Shown piece by piece: positions 9,011-19,977 of a stretch of DNA of 64,000 nucleotides. The DNA is taken from contig NZ_AUHG01000010.1 in NCBI RefSeq assembly GCF_000423065.1, positions 558,001-622,000 of the forward strand, written 5' to 3'. The position numbers and the translations under genes were made by a program. The first letter of the stretch is position 1, and every line of letters starts with the position of its first letter. The DNA comes from Christiangramia echinicola DSM 19838. Lineage in GTDB: Bacteria > Bacteroidota > Bacteroidia > Flavobacteriales > Flavobacteriaceae. The notes beneath the pieces are model-generated. The model was given only the letters and a program-made list of their open reading frames with translations, was not told the origin of the DNA and did not search any database.

Positions 9011-9513
9011 TACTTGCGGGTGAATTCTGTGATCAAATTTTCATGCTCGGGAAAAATTGAGATAAGTTCTTCTCTGCTAGGAAGTTCAAAATCTTCAAAA
9101 CTAAATCCAGGGGCAACCGTACAGCCAACTAGTGAAAATTCATCTTTATTAATAACTTCGGCGGCAAACCAATCGCCGGCGTTCACTACCAATTGTGGTT
9201 GCTCACCATTCAAAATATTTTTGCCTATTACATATTCCCTGTGCTTGCCTCTTTCTGAAATCGTATGCAGTTTTATAGGAGAGCCATCGTAAAAATGCCA
9301 GATCTCATCCTGCTTGATCCTATGAAATGCTGAAAAACTATCTGAGGTTAGCAGAAAATAGATACAGGTACTAAAATTTCTGGAAGAGCTGAATTCTTTT
9401 CCAAGGCTCTCTTCATTTATCTCTCCTATACTACGGTATGTTTCTCTAAAATAACCGCCTTCAGGATGAGGTTCAAGGCCTAATTTTTCAATTATTTTAT
9501 TCAGTTTATTCAT
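9010..9513 (-). CDS. Cupin-like protein, DUF985 family
   Basis: 167 residues. The sequence LEPHPEGGYFRETYRS at the N-terminus and the later FSAFHRIKQDEIWHFYDG and GCTVAPGFSFEDFEL match the DUF985 cupin family, a small beta-barrel. The function is not established; related proteins are thought to be sugar or polyketide modifying enzymes. It is the first gene of a pair with the membrane protein, overlapping by one base. Confidence 0.85.
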   Translation of the reverse strand: MNKLNKIIEKLGLEPHPEGGYFRETYRSIGEINEESLGKEFSSSRNFSTCIYFLLTSDSFSAFHRIKQDEIWHFYDGSPIKLHTISERGKHREYVIGKNILNGEQPQLVVNAGDWFAAEVINKDEFSLVGCTVAPGFSFEDFELPSREELISIFPEHENLITEFTRK

Positions 9514-9571
9514 TCAGGATCGTTCATTAAACAGGCTTCGAAATTAGATATTTTTGAAGGATATTTTCCAT

Positions 9572-9600
9572 AAAAAAGCCCGCAAATTTTTGCAGGCTCT
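9572..9600 (-). terminator. Terminator of the DJ-1/PfpI gene
   Basis: Read on the minus strand, AGCCTGCAAAA and TTTGCGGGCT form a stem with one mismatch and a very short loop, followed by six T. It lies just after the stop of the leftward gene at 9622 and before the cupin gene. Confidence 0.8.
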
Positions 9601-9621
9601 TTCAATTTCAAGATTTTAAAC

Positions 9622-10395
9622 CTATTTCAGTTTATCGTAAAGCTTTTCAGCTACCAATCCAGATGAAGCCGGATTCTGCCCAGTAATAAGGTTCCCGTCT
9701 ACCAGTACATATTCTGCCCAGTCATCTCCTTTAGAATAAACGCCTCCGTTTTTCTTCAGCATATCCTCAACTAAAAATGGAACTACTTCAGTCAACTCGA
9801 CAGCTTCTTCTTCGGTATTGGTAAAACCAGTAACTTTTTTACCTTTTACCAGGGGTTCTCCATCTGTCCCCTTCACGTCTTTAAGAGCAGCAGGAGCATG
9901 GCATACAAAAGCGATAGGTTTTTCCTGTTGATTAAAATTTTCTATCAGTTTTATAGAAGTTTCATCATTGGCAAGATCCCATAGCGGGCCGTGACCACCT
10001 GGATAGAAGACTGCATCAAAATCATTAGAATCGATTTCGTCCAGCTTTACCGTATTATTGATCACTTTTTGTGCAGCTTCATCTTTGTGAAAACGCTTCG
10101 TGTCTTCAGTCTGGTTATCTTCAGTATCACTATTTGGGTCTATTGGTGCTTTCCCACCTTTTGGAGTCGCGACTGTTACTTTTGCGCCTTTATCCAATAA
10201 AGTATAATATGGACTTGCAAATTCTTCTACCCAAAATCCTGTTTTTTCTCCTGTGTTTCCCAGTTCGTCGTGGGAAGTCAATACAAATAGTACTTTCATG
10301 TCTTTTTCGTTTTTAGAATTTTTAATTTCCTTGTTTTCCTGGCTGGAAGCCGTAATTGTACTTAAGCCTATAGCCAGAATTATTAAATATTTCAT
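9622..10395 (-). CDS. DJ-1/PfpI family type 1 glutamine amidotransferase-like protein
   Basis: 257 residues with an N-terminal signal peptide (MKYLIILAIGLSTITASSQ). The domain starts at about residue 33 and has the nucleophile elbow AFVCHAPAAL with C165-H166, preceded by YPGGHGP. E57 in GFWVEE is the probable acidic partner. This arrangement resembles the Hsp31/YhbO group of chaperone, glyoxalase or peptidase-like proteins. An exported version is unusual for cytosolic DJ-1 proteins but common in Bacteroidota. Substrate unknown. A clear terminator follows. Confidence 0.85.
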   Translation of the reverse strand: MKYLIILAIGLSTITASSQENKEIKNSKNEKDMKVLFVLTSHDELGNTGEKTGFWVEEFASPYYTLLDKGAKVTVATPKGGKAPIDPNSDTEDNQTEDTKRFHKDEAAQKVINNTVKLDEIDSNDFDAVFYPGGHGPLWDLANDETSIKLIENFNQQEKPIAFVCHAPAALKDVKGTDGEPLVKGKKVTGFTNTEEEAVELTEVVPFLVEDMLKKNGGVYSKGDDWAEYVLVDGNLITGQNPASSGLVAEKLYDKLK

Positions 10396-10440
10396 TTTTT
10401 AAATTAAAATGGGCCCATCAAATTTGCCCGGTATTATTAA

Positions 10441-11442
10441 TTATACTTTTACTACCATCTTTCCTTTATTCTTACCTTCAAAAAGGTCTAAAAATGCCTG
10501 CGGAATATGGTCAAAACCTTCTCTTATGGTTTCGGTGTATTTCAATTTACCTTCCTGTAGCCATTTTGCGAGTTGCTGAACGCCTTCAGGATGTTTGTCT
10601 TCAAAATCTGAAATAACAAAACCCTGCATCAATGAACTGTTCTTAATAAGGAAAGGCTGAACACTTACGCTTTTTGGTAAGGAAGTTTCGTTATAAACTG
10701 AAATAGCTCCGCAAACTACCGTTCTTGAGAATTTATTGATATTGAATAATACAGCGTCTGAAATTTCACCTCCAACATTATCAAAATATACATCTACACC
10801 ATCAGGACAGGCTTTTTTAATAGCCTCGGTCATATTTTCGGTAGTGTTATAATTGATCCCCGCGTCAAAACCGAATTCACTTTTTATCATTTCTACCTTC
10901 TCATCGGTTCCGGCGATACCAACAACTCTTAAACCAAGTATCTTTCCTATTTGTCCCACTGTGCTACCAACGGCTCCGGCTGCTCCAGAGACAACCATAG
11001 TTTCACCTTCTTTAGGTTTACCAATTTCTGTAAGTCCCAGGTATGCCGTTAAGCCAGTCATTCCCAGAATCCCCAGGTAGGCCGATAATGGCGCTTTTTC
11101 CGGATCAACTTTCCTGAATCCTTTTCCGTCAGAAACCTGTAATTCTTTCCAGGCCATCATTCCGGTTACATGATCTCCTTTAGAAAATTTATCACGATTA
11201 GATTCCAGTACTTCAGCGATCATTACAGATGTGATGGGTTTATTAACCTCAAAAGGAGGAATGTATGATTTAGCATCACTCATTCTACCTCTTAAGTATG
11301 GATCTACAGAAACATATTCTGTCTTTAGAAATAATTCTCCGTCTTTAATTTCGGGTACAGATTCAGTTTCAAATTTAAAATTCGAGGAATCTGGTGTTCC
11401 TTCAGGTCTACTGTCTAATAGAATTTTTTTAGTCTCTTTCAT
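10441..11442 (-). CDS. NADP-dependent oxidoreductase, CurA/leukotriene B4 dehydrogenase-like
   Basis: 333 residues, medium-chain dehydrogenase/reductase without zinc ligands. Visible parts are an N-terminal GroES-like domain (SVDPYLRGRM), then the dinucleotide fold with VVSGAAGAVGSTVGQ and YFDNVGGE. The family reduces double bonds of alpha,beta-unsaturated aldehydes and ketones with NADPH, as in the E. coli curcumin reductase. The frame extends upstream to 11496, but this would overlap the TetR gene and lacks family similarity, so the ATG at 11442 is used. The regulator gene ends 10 bases upstream, and the pair fits a repressor controlling a detoxifying reductase. Confidence 0.88.
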   Translation of the reverse strand: MKETKKILLDSRPEGTPDSSNFKFETESVPEIKDGELFLKTEYVSVDPYLRGRMSDAKSYIPPFEVNKPITSVMIAEVLESNRDKFSKGDHVTGMMAWKELQVSDGKGFRKVDPEKAPLSAYLGILGMTGLTAYLGLTEIGKPKEGETMVVSGAAGAVGSTVGQIGKILGLRVVGIAGTDEKVEMIKSEFGFDAGINYNTTENMTEAIKKACPDGVDVYFDNVGGEISDAVLFNINKFSRTVVCGAISVYNETSLPKSVSVQPFLIKNSSLMQGFVISDFEDKHPEGVQQLAKWLQEGKLKYTETIREGFDHIPQAFLDLFEGKNKGKMVVKV

Positions 11443-11452
11443 ATTCGATTTT

Positions 11453-12031
11453 TTATTTTTTGATACTGTTCCACGCCATTTCATAAGCTTCTTCAATATG
11501 TTCTGGAGTTAATTTATAGACTCCTCTTTGCTGCATGTTCATAAGGAAGGCTACAGGATAAATACTGAATGCATATAGCGAATAGGGGGAAACCTCTTTT
11601 ATAGTTCCTTCATTTATACCTCTTTCCCATAGATCCAGAAGTGGCTGCAAATGTCTTAAGCCTTCCTGCCTCCCTGGTTCGTCAATTATAGGGGTGTTAT
11701 CACACTGAGAAAGAAAATATGCTTCTTCGAACTCCTGTAATTTAAATTTTGCGATATTTTTCCAAATGATCTTAAAACCTTCTTCAACTGGCATTTTCTC
11801 ATTATAATTCTTAAATGCAAAATTGGTAAAGGCAGATTTTACTTCGATATAAACCTGGTTAACCAGGTCCTGCTTATTCTCGAAATAAAGATATATAGTA
11901 CCTGCAGATACGCCAGCCATTTTGGCGATCTTGGACATTGGTGTAGCATGAAAACCATTGTTATTCACCAATTCTATGGTAGCATCTATTAATGCCTTTC
12001 GCTTATGTTCAGATTTTGAGGTAATATTCAT
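11453..12031 (-). CDS. TetR/AcrR family transcriptional regulator
   Basis: About 192 residues. An N-terminal helix-turn-helix contains TPMSKIAKMAGVSAGTIYLY, followed by the recognition-helix extension ENKQDLVNQVY, then a ligand-binding helical domain. The reading frame could start at a TTG (12052), but that codon lies inside the predicted -7 element, so the ATG at 12031 is chosen. A perfect palindrome AATGAACGTTCATT lies just upstream and is a strong candidate operator. The oxidoreductase gene 10 bases downstream is the likely target together with the regulator itself. Confidence 0.9.
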   Translation of the reverse strand: MNITSKSEHKRKALIDATIELVNNNGFHATPMSKIAKMAGVSAGTIYLYFENKQDLVNQVYIEVKSAFTNFAFKNYNEKMPVEEGFKIIWKNIAKFKLQEFEEAYFLSQCDNTPIIDEPGRQEGLRHLQPLLDLWERGINEGTIKEVSPYSLYAFSIYPVAFLMNMQQRGVYKLTPEHIEEAYEMAWNSIKK

Positions 12032-12049
12032 TTCTATACTTTGCTGGCG

Positions 12050-12057
12050 CAAAACTA
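12050..12057 (-). promoter_or_regulatory. Putative -7 element of the TetR gene
   Basis: On the minus strand TAGTTTTG is a full match to TAnnTTTG, about 19 bases before the ATG. The palindromic operator lies immediately upstream, between the expected -33 and -7 positions. Confidence 0.55.
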
Positions 12058-12061
12058 TAAA

Positions 12062-12075
12062 AATGAACGTTCATT
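12062..12075. promoter_or_regulatory. Palindromic TetR operator
   Basis: AATGAACGTTCATT is a perfect 14-base palindrome. Repeats of the TGAACG/CGTTCA type are frequent TetR-family operators. Its place directly upstream of the -7 element of the regulator suggests that binding would block RNA polymerase and give autorepression. Confidence 0.65.
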
Positions 12076-12213
12076 CATTAATTTGAAAAGTGGTTTGTGA
12101 TAGGTTTAACCTAAGAACTTAAAGCCTTCATAATATTCTATACAAAACCTATTTGATGCTTTATTCTGGATAGGTATAGCTAGAGTTTACCTGGGTGTGG
12201 TTTAGCTTTAAAT

Positions 12214-12975
12214 TTAGATTTCAGGATAAAAATCTGCGATAGAATTTGTAGTGATACTATTCCTTTTATTAATGTTCTTCTTAAAAAATGCAGAGGTTTC
12301 TTCTTGTACAGGTACTAGAATAAGTTCATCTCTGGAGCCGTTAATTAAATCCAGAATACCAGGTTTTTCCTTATTAAGGCTGGTAGAAAAATAAAATAAA
12401 AAGGGTCCTATTTTTTCGAGATATTCTTCACAGGTGATCTCGTTCGAAGGGTTTATCACTTCTAATTCTTCACCATTTAAAAGGGATTGCAGAAGCTCAA
12501 CGGCATTAAGAGGAATTCCGTTCTTCTTGATCATGATATCAAAACAAGGATCCATGAAAAACCATTTCTTCAGGTCTTTCAGATATATTTCATTCATTAC
12601 ATGACAGGAGTTTCTTTTAACCAATTCTTCATCCCGTGATCTTAACCAAAGTTCTCGAACGGTAAAACCCAGAGCCTGGAGACATGCCTTGCTTACCGTA
12701 CTGTACTCTGCACATCTAAATCTTTTACCTTTAGCCGCCTGTTCCAGAATATAGAAAACATCATTCTTCTTCGCAATATTTTCACTGTCGTGATCCCACC
12801 TGGAATAAACCCAGGACTGGACATTGATTATATTTTTATAATCTGATTTTTCTTCATCAATAAGTTTATCCAGCTCATATGAGTTTCTTAATTTTTTTAA
12901 AAGAACCTCATTAGATCTGCTGGAATATTGAATTTGTAGGTCTAGTTGTTTTTCCTTTGTAAAACGAATACACAT
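12214..12975 (-). CDS. Transglutaminase-like protein
   Basis: 253 residues, no signal peptide. The cysteine-protease-like triad of the transglutaminase core is visible: C88 in RFRCAEYS, H125 in SCHVMNEIY and D142 in WFFMDPCFD. Bacterial members are mostly peptidases or amide-forming enzymes of unknown substrate. The tail (about 155-253) has no recognised domain. The gene stands alone, with 182 bases to the TetR gene and a long spacer before katG. Confidence 0.72.
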   Translation of the reverse strand: MCIRFTKEKQLDLQIQYSSRSNEVLLKKLRNSYELDKLIDEEKSDYKNIINVQSWVYSRWDHDSENIAKKNDVFYILEQAAKGKRFRCAEYSTVSKACLQALGFTVRELWLRSRDEELVKRNSCHVMNEIYLKDLKKWFFMDPCFDIMIKKNGIPLNAVELLQSLLNGEELEVINPSNEITCEEYLEKIGPFLFYFSTSLNKEKPGILDLINGSRDELILVPVQEETSAFFKKNINKRNSITTNSIADFYPEI

Positions 12976-15621
<2,646 letters not shown>

Positions 15622-15643
15622 GCGTTTTATAGCTATATAGTTT

Positions 15644-15673
15644 AAAGGTGGCCTGTAATGGGTCACCTTTTTT
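15644..15673 (+). terminator. Terminator of katG
   Basis: AAAGGTGGCC pairs with GGTCACCTTT (one G-T pair) around a 7-base loop, followed by further T residues. It lies 23 bases after the katG stop. Confidence 0.85.
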
Positions 15674-15680
15674 ATTTGAC

Positions 15681-16247
15681 TTAATTATATTTAAAATTTT
15701 TCTGAAGCAAAGAATAGATCTCACTATCCAGAAATTTTCCATCATAATAGAAGTTCTCCTTAAAATAAGCTTCTTTAATAAAACCCATCTTTAGAAGAAG
15801 ACCTTTAGAACTAGTGTTCTCTGGGTTTATATTTGCCTCGAAACTGTGCAGTTGCAAACGAGTGAAACCGAACCTTAATATTTCTATCATCGCCTCCATC
15901 ATTAGTCCTTTTCCCCAGAATTCTGGTTTTAAGGTATATCCAATTTCAGCTCTAGAATTTTTAGAATCAATTTTCCGGAATAAAAAATCACCTATGAATT
16001 CATTGGTAGATCTATCAGTTAATGTCCAGAAGATCCCTTTTTTATCCTTATGAACTTTCATGTTTTCTGAAATGAATTCTTCAGAATGTTGCAAAGTTGT
16101 ATGTCTTTCAGAATCCATAAAATTCATCACTCTTTCATCTGATCGTATTGCCTGAAGGTTTTTAGCATCGGCTAATACTTGTTTTCTCAGAATGAGCCTT
16201 TCGGTTTCTAATTGAGGGAAAGTTTCAAAATATTTTTCGTTGATCAC
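15681..16247 (-). CDS. GNAT family N-acetyltransferase (RimJ/RimL type)
   Basis: 188 residues. LETERLILRK at the start, RAEIGYTLKPEFWGKGLMMEAM as the acetyl-CoA binding loop region and NTSSKGLLLKMGF near the end are typical of the Acetyltransf_3 group that includes ribosomal-protein alanine acetyltransferases. The substrate cannot be told. The start is GTG at 16247; the next in-frame Met (residue 41) is inside the domain. Its end is 8 bases from the katG terminator, in the convergent direction. Confidence 0.85.
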   Translation of the reverse strand: MINEKYFETFPQLETERLILRKQVLADAKNLQAIRSDERVMNFMDSERHTTLQHSEEFISENMKVHKDKKGIFWTLTDRSTNEFIGDFLFRKIDSKNSRAEIGYTLKPEFWGKGLMMEAMIEILRFGFTRLQLHSFEANINPENTSSKGLLLKMGFIKEAYFKENFYYDGKFLDSEIYSLLQKNFKYN

Positions 16248-16466
16248 ATTTACTTGTATCAGGTATTTATATCTAATTTAATTCGTTCTAGAATCTTAAA
16301 CCCTTTCTTGCTGCCTTTAAAAATGGATTATAGGAGTCCGGCTTATGATCCATGTATTCCATTTTCCTAAGATTATATTGAATGATCTTTTACAGGAGTT
16401 TTATGTTAGTATTTGCTCATCCCTCCTGAAATTTAAACTATTGAGATAAATAAATTTCCCACTATT

Positions 16467-17420
16467 TTACTCAATCTCTTGCAGGAACTTTTCCACCGCT
16501 TTTAAAGCCTCTTCAGGATTGTCATTCAAGGTAGCATGGCCAGAATTACTTATTTCCTGATAACGCGCATCTGGAACAAGGCTTTGATAATATTTTACAG
16601 TAGAAGGTCTGGCTTCGTCATACTCTCCGGTAATAAATAGCACCGGAACTTTAACTTCAGAAAGTTTGTCAATTCGGTCGTAATGCAACAAGGTTCCAGT
16701 AGCTGTAAATTCGCTTGGTCCCCACATATATTCGTAAACTTTGGTTCCAAAATACTTTGAAGCTGTATCCTTTGCTTCCTGAGATCTTTCCTTACGCCTT
16801 AAAAATTTACTGTAAAAAAGACTAACCGCATCCTTATATTCCTGATTATCGAATGTCTTATTCTGCTCATTGGTTTTAATGATCGTTTGAACAGAATCTG
16901 GTAAAGTTTTTACAAGCTCCTTGGCATCTTTGATCCATCGTTTTGTACTAAAGTAAGGGCTGCTAAAAATGACCCCTTCAATATGTTGCGGGTATTTTAA
17001 ATAATACTCCAGGCTTAGTGCAGTTCCCCAGGATTGGCCATATAGGTATATTTTTTCAAGATTTAGTTCTTTTCTAACCTGTTCAACCTCCTCTACATAT
17101 CGCTCTACCGTTATCAGAGAAGTGTCCTTAAATCTATCAGACCTTCCACTGCCTAACTGATCATAAAATACTACAGGCCATTGATCGCTCAATTGTTTCA
17201 GGGGTTCCTGTCCAATGCTTGAGGAGCCCGGGCCGCCGTGCAGTATTAATATTGGGGTTTTATCCACCTTACCATCTATCCGGTACCAAACCTTTCCTCC
17301 ATTAACATCTATAAAACCTTCCGCAGGTATTTCTTTTTCACTAGAACAGGCCAGTAATAAAAAATATGCGCATGAACATACAATGAACAGAAACCTGGAA
17401 AAATTTAAGTTGATTTTCAT
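16467..17420 (-). CDS. Proline-iminopeptidase-like alpha/beta hydrolase, lipoprotein
   Basis: 317 residues. A lipoprotein signal ends at C25 (LLLAC). The alpha/beta hydrolase carries the oxyanion segment HGGPGSSS (61-68), the nucleophile S130 in GQSWGT, the acid in FITGEYDEARPS and the histidine in NSGHATLND. The HGGPG motif and the layout match the prolyl aminopeptidase (S33) family, which removes N-terminal proline or small peptides. Lipidation places it in an envelope membrane. Confidence 0.88.
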   Translation of the reverse strand: MKINLNFSRFLFIVCSCAYFLLLACSSEKEIPAEGFIDVNGGKVWYRIDGKVDKTPILILHGGPGSSSIGQEPLKQLSDQWPVVFYDQLGSGRSDRFKDTSLITVERYVEEVEQVRKELNLEKIYLYGQSWGTALSLEYYLKYPQHIEGVIFSSPYFSTKRWIKDAKELVKTLPDSVQTIIKTNEQNKTFDNQEYKDAVSLFYSKFLRRKERSQEAKDTASKYFGTKVYEYMWGPSEFTATGTLLHYDRIDKLSEVKVPVLFITGEYDEARPSTVKYYQSLVPDARYQEISNSGHATLNDNPEEALKAVEKFLQEIE

Positions 17421-17530
17421 ATTGAATCTTTTGAACCGATTTGAGTTGAGGTTTTGAAGTTAATTAAATTGAATTAATATGTTTTCTAATTCTTCCCCGG
17501 AATTCTTATTATACATTTTATTTTGGTAAT

Positions 17531-17598
17531 CAGAATTTACCGGGACCTGCCGAAGGCGGCCCAAAGGTGCATCAACCTTCCCGGTTTGAAAGATTCTG
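17531..17598. repeat. GC-rich multi-arm inverted repeat
   Basis: In the spacer between the MFS and peptidase genes, CAGAAT/ATTCTG (outer arms) and ACCGGGA/TCCCGGT (17539-17545 with 17579-17585) enclose two smaller hairpins, GCC-GAA-GGC and AGGT-N6-ACCT. The block is far richer in GC than its surroundings. It could be a small structured RNA or a palindromic repeat; CCTGCCGAAGG resembles the CCTGTCGAAG core of the repeats near 29.8 and 30.0 kb. Confidence 0.45.
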
Positions 17599-17656
17599 AA
17601 TCAGTACCCCTGTTAAGACTACTGTTCTAAAATAACGATCATTCAAAGATCTAAAT

Positions 17657-18871
17657 CTACCTGTTCTGTAAGGATGGCATTCTGAATTGAATCACGAGGG
17701 ATGATAAGATGGTAATAGCACCTATACTTAATACTGCATATTCGATCCCAAAAACATCAGCAATGATTCCTGAGAGAATAGCGCCAATCGCATAGCCAAG
17801 ATCTCTCCATAGCCTGAAAACACCAATACTTTCAGCCCGTTGTTGTGGATGAGTAGCATCTGCGATCGCAGATAAAAAGGTAGGGTAGACCAGGGCGGTA
17901 CCTAATCCTAAAATTGTGGAAATACTTGCCAACTGGTAAAATTCAGTAAAAAAGGGAATAAGCATAATAGCAAAACCTTGAAGAAGCATACCTATGAAAA
18001 GCATTTTCTTTTTAGAATAGAAATCGGCCATTCTGCCGGTGAATAATTGACCAATACCCCAAACAGCAGGATATATAGCGGCGATTATTCCAATATTCTT
18101 AGCGTCGTAATTAAAAGAAAGTAAAAGTATGGGCAATAGACCCCAGATCATCCCGTCATTTAGATTGTTCACCAGTCCGGCCTGTGTAACCGAACTCAAA
18201 GTTTTGTCTTTAAATGTGGTTTCAACAAATACGTTCTTGAATTCTTCAGTTTTGGAAGATTCCTGTTCTTTGCTAACGAAGACCCTGGTGTCTTTGACAA
18301 AGAAGATTGAAAGTAGAAGACCAATGATAGAAATGGCAATTCCCAGGTAAAAGGGATAAGGAGTAATGCCATATTTCTGAGCAATAAACCCGGTTATTAA
18401 AGCCACTACGCCAACGGCAAAATAACCTGCGAATTCATTGATACCCATCGCTGTTCCCCTGTTCTTTTCTCCAACAAGGTCGATTTTCATTACTACCGTA
18501 CTGCTCCAGGTTAGCCCCTGGTTGATTCCCAGCAAAATATTTGCAAAAACAACCCAATTCCAGTTAGTGGCATTCATTAGAATAAAAGGAATAGGAATGG
18601 CGAATAACCAGCCGAGCACCAGTAAATTTTTACGACCAAACCTGTTGGCCAGTTTTCCGGTGAAATAATTAGTCAGCGCTTTAGTGATCCCAAAAGCAAC
18701 AATAAAAGACAGGATCGCAGTAGTAGAAGCAACACCAAATTCAGCTTCGGCAAATTCAGGAAATATGGTTCTTTCCAACCCTACCATACCTCCAACAAAG
18801 GCATTTACTATCACCAGTATGCTAAACTGTAACCAGTTCTCCCTAAGCCCGAGCTTTATATTTTCTGTCAT
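17657..18871 (-). CDS. MFS transporter
   Basis: 404 residues with about 12 predicted membrane helices. The A-like loop motif GKLANRFGRKNLLVLGW lies between helices 2 and 3, and its repeat GRMADFYSKKKMLFIG lies in the second half. It is an inner-membrane secondary transporter, probably of the drug/H+ antiporter-like group, but the substrate is unknown. No regulator is adjacent. The Lacal_2735-type gene is 111 bases upstream on the same strand. Confidence 0.88.
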   Translation of the reverse strand: MTENIKLGLRENWLQFSILVIVNAFVGGMVGLERTIFPEFAEAEFGVASTTAILSFIVAFGITKALTNYFTGKLANRFGRKNLLVLGWLFAIPIPFILMNATNWNWVVFANILLGINQGLTWSSTVVMKIDLVGEKNRGTAMGINEFAGYFAVGVVALITGFIAQKYGITPYPFYLGIAISIIGLLLSIFFVKDTRVFVSKEQESSKTEEFKNVFVETTFKDKTLSSVTQAGLVNNLNDGMIWGLLPILLLSFNYDAKNIGIIAAIYPAVWGIGQLFTGRMADFYSKKKMLFIGMLLQGFAIMLIPFFTEFYQLASISTILGLGTALVYPTFLSAIADATHPQQRAESIGVFRLWRDLGYAIGAILSGIIADVFGIEYAVLSIGAITILSSLVIQFRMPSLQNR

Positions 18872-18982
18872 TAACCCACTTTAACTTGCGAGGGGAAGTT
18901 AATTATTTTTAGGTAAAGACCTGATTAAATAGAATAAAGCAAAGGACAAAAAGCCAGCTTCGTTAGAGGCCAGACCAAGATA

Positions 18983-19162
18983 CTATTCAGCCTTCTGCTC
19001 CTTAATTCTCTCGATTTCTTTAAGAACTTCATTTGCCTGGAACATTTTCTCATCACTCGCACTGCGGTTGGTCGTGGATAGTCTATGAGCTTCTTCCAGA
19101 AGTTTTTTATATTTTAATTGAAGCTTTTCTGTTTCTGATTTCTTTTTAAATAATCCAAACAT
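18983..19162 (-). CDS. Lacal_2735-type small protein
   Basis: A 59-residue protein. It begins MFGLFKKKSETEKLQLKYKK, continues through LLEEAHRLSTTNRSASDEKM and ends with EIERIKEQKAE. The short hydrophobic and basic start followed by a charged amphipathic helical hairpin with STTNR is the pattern of the flavobacterial Lacal_2735 family. The function of the family is unknown. The start ATG at 19162 and the TAG stop at 18983 are clear. The gene is the only one in the 445-base gap between the MFS gene and the secreted unknown. Confidence 0.78.
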   Translation of the reverse strand: MFGLFKKKSETEKLQLKYKKLLEEAHRLSTTNRSASDEKMFQANEVLKEIERIKEQKAE

Positions 19163-19316
19163 TTTTTTCTTATAAATATATGGCTATCAGTAGAATTGAT
19201 CTGCTCAACAATATTTAAATCTTCTATATTATTTCAATTTTCCTCGTATGCTTTTAAAAATAGGACAGGTGGAAATACCCCCCATAACGCTACGGTCCTT
19301 TTGAACTCAGGAAAAC

Positions 19317-19934
19317 CTATTCGCATTTAAAATCTGAAATAGTTCTAAATAAATAATTTTCAACCTCTTTTACACCTCGATTGCCTATGTAGCCTTCATA
19401 AACTATATGCTCCATATTGTATCTAATCTTATCGATTAATTGAGGGCAATCTGAAAAGTAGGGCTTAATGTATCTTTTGAAATTCTCCTGATCTTTTCTT
19501 TTCGAATAGCTATGAGGAATTTTGTTTTCGACATATTTCATATCCGATTTATCGAATACGTAGAAATAATAGAAACCTGAAAAATAATACTGAGTTAATA
19601 AGTAGGAATTGTTTTCTGCAATAACCTCATGTACTCTTTTTGAACTCCAGTTGATCGGCAGAGTTAAGTATCGAATAGAATCATGACTTAATTCCTTTAT
19701 TTTTTTCTGAGCTATTCTTTGAAACTCATTATTCTTATCTACATAGTATAAATACTCCCCTGTGAAACTTATATCTCCCGCTATAACGTGATTATATGCT
19801 AACTTTGATTTTTCTTGCAGGTTTTTATAGAAATTGATCTTTTCATCCTTATTGGTAATAGTATATCCAACTATTTCCTGAGCCTTTGAGGAAAAGAAAG
19901 TTATAAACACGCAGAAACTAAAAAAGTACTTCAT
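19317..19934 (-). CDS. Secreted protein of unknown function
   Basis: 205 residues with a clear signal peptide ending in SSKAQ (about residue 19). The mature part is rich in Tyr, Lys and Asn. I recognise no domain. A C-terminal YFSDCPQLIDKI segment resembles the YLQDCSGLSKSI segment at the matching place of the upstream neighbour, so the two may share a C-terminal module with a conserved DC pair. The neighbour is 43 bases upstream and both are probably cotranscribed. Confidence 0.6.
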   Translation of the reverse strand: MKYFFSFCVFITFFSSKAQEIVGYTITNKDEKINFYKNLQEKSKLAYNHVIAGDISFTGEYLYYVDKNNEFQRIAQKKIKELSHDSIRYLTLPINWSSKRVHEVIAENNSYLLTQYYFSGFYYFYVFDKSDMKYVENKIPHSYSKRKDQENFKRYIKPYFSDCPQLIDKIRYNMEHIVYEGYIGNRGVKEVENYLFRTISDFKCE

Positions 19935-19977
19935 GGACTTTCATTTAATTGAAGAAATGTTAGCATGCCGAATCTAA

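Noticed and set aside
17460-17595. Gene fragment on the minus strand reading VDAPLGRLRQVPVNSDYQNK
   Set aside because: The frame is about 45 codons without a start codon, and the GC-rich part is better explained by the inverted repeat; a remnant of an old gene cannot be fully excluded.
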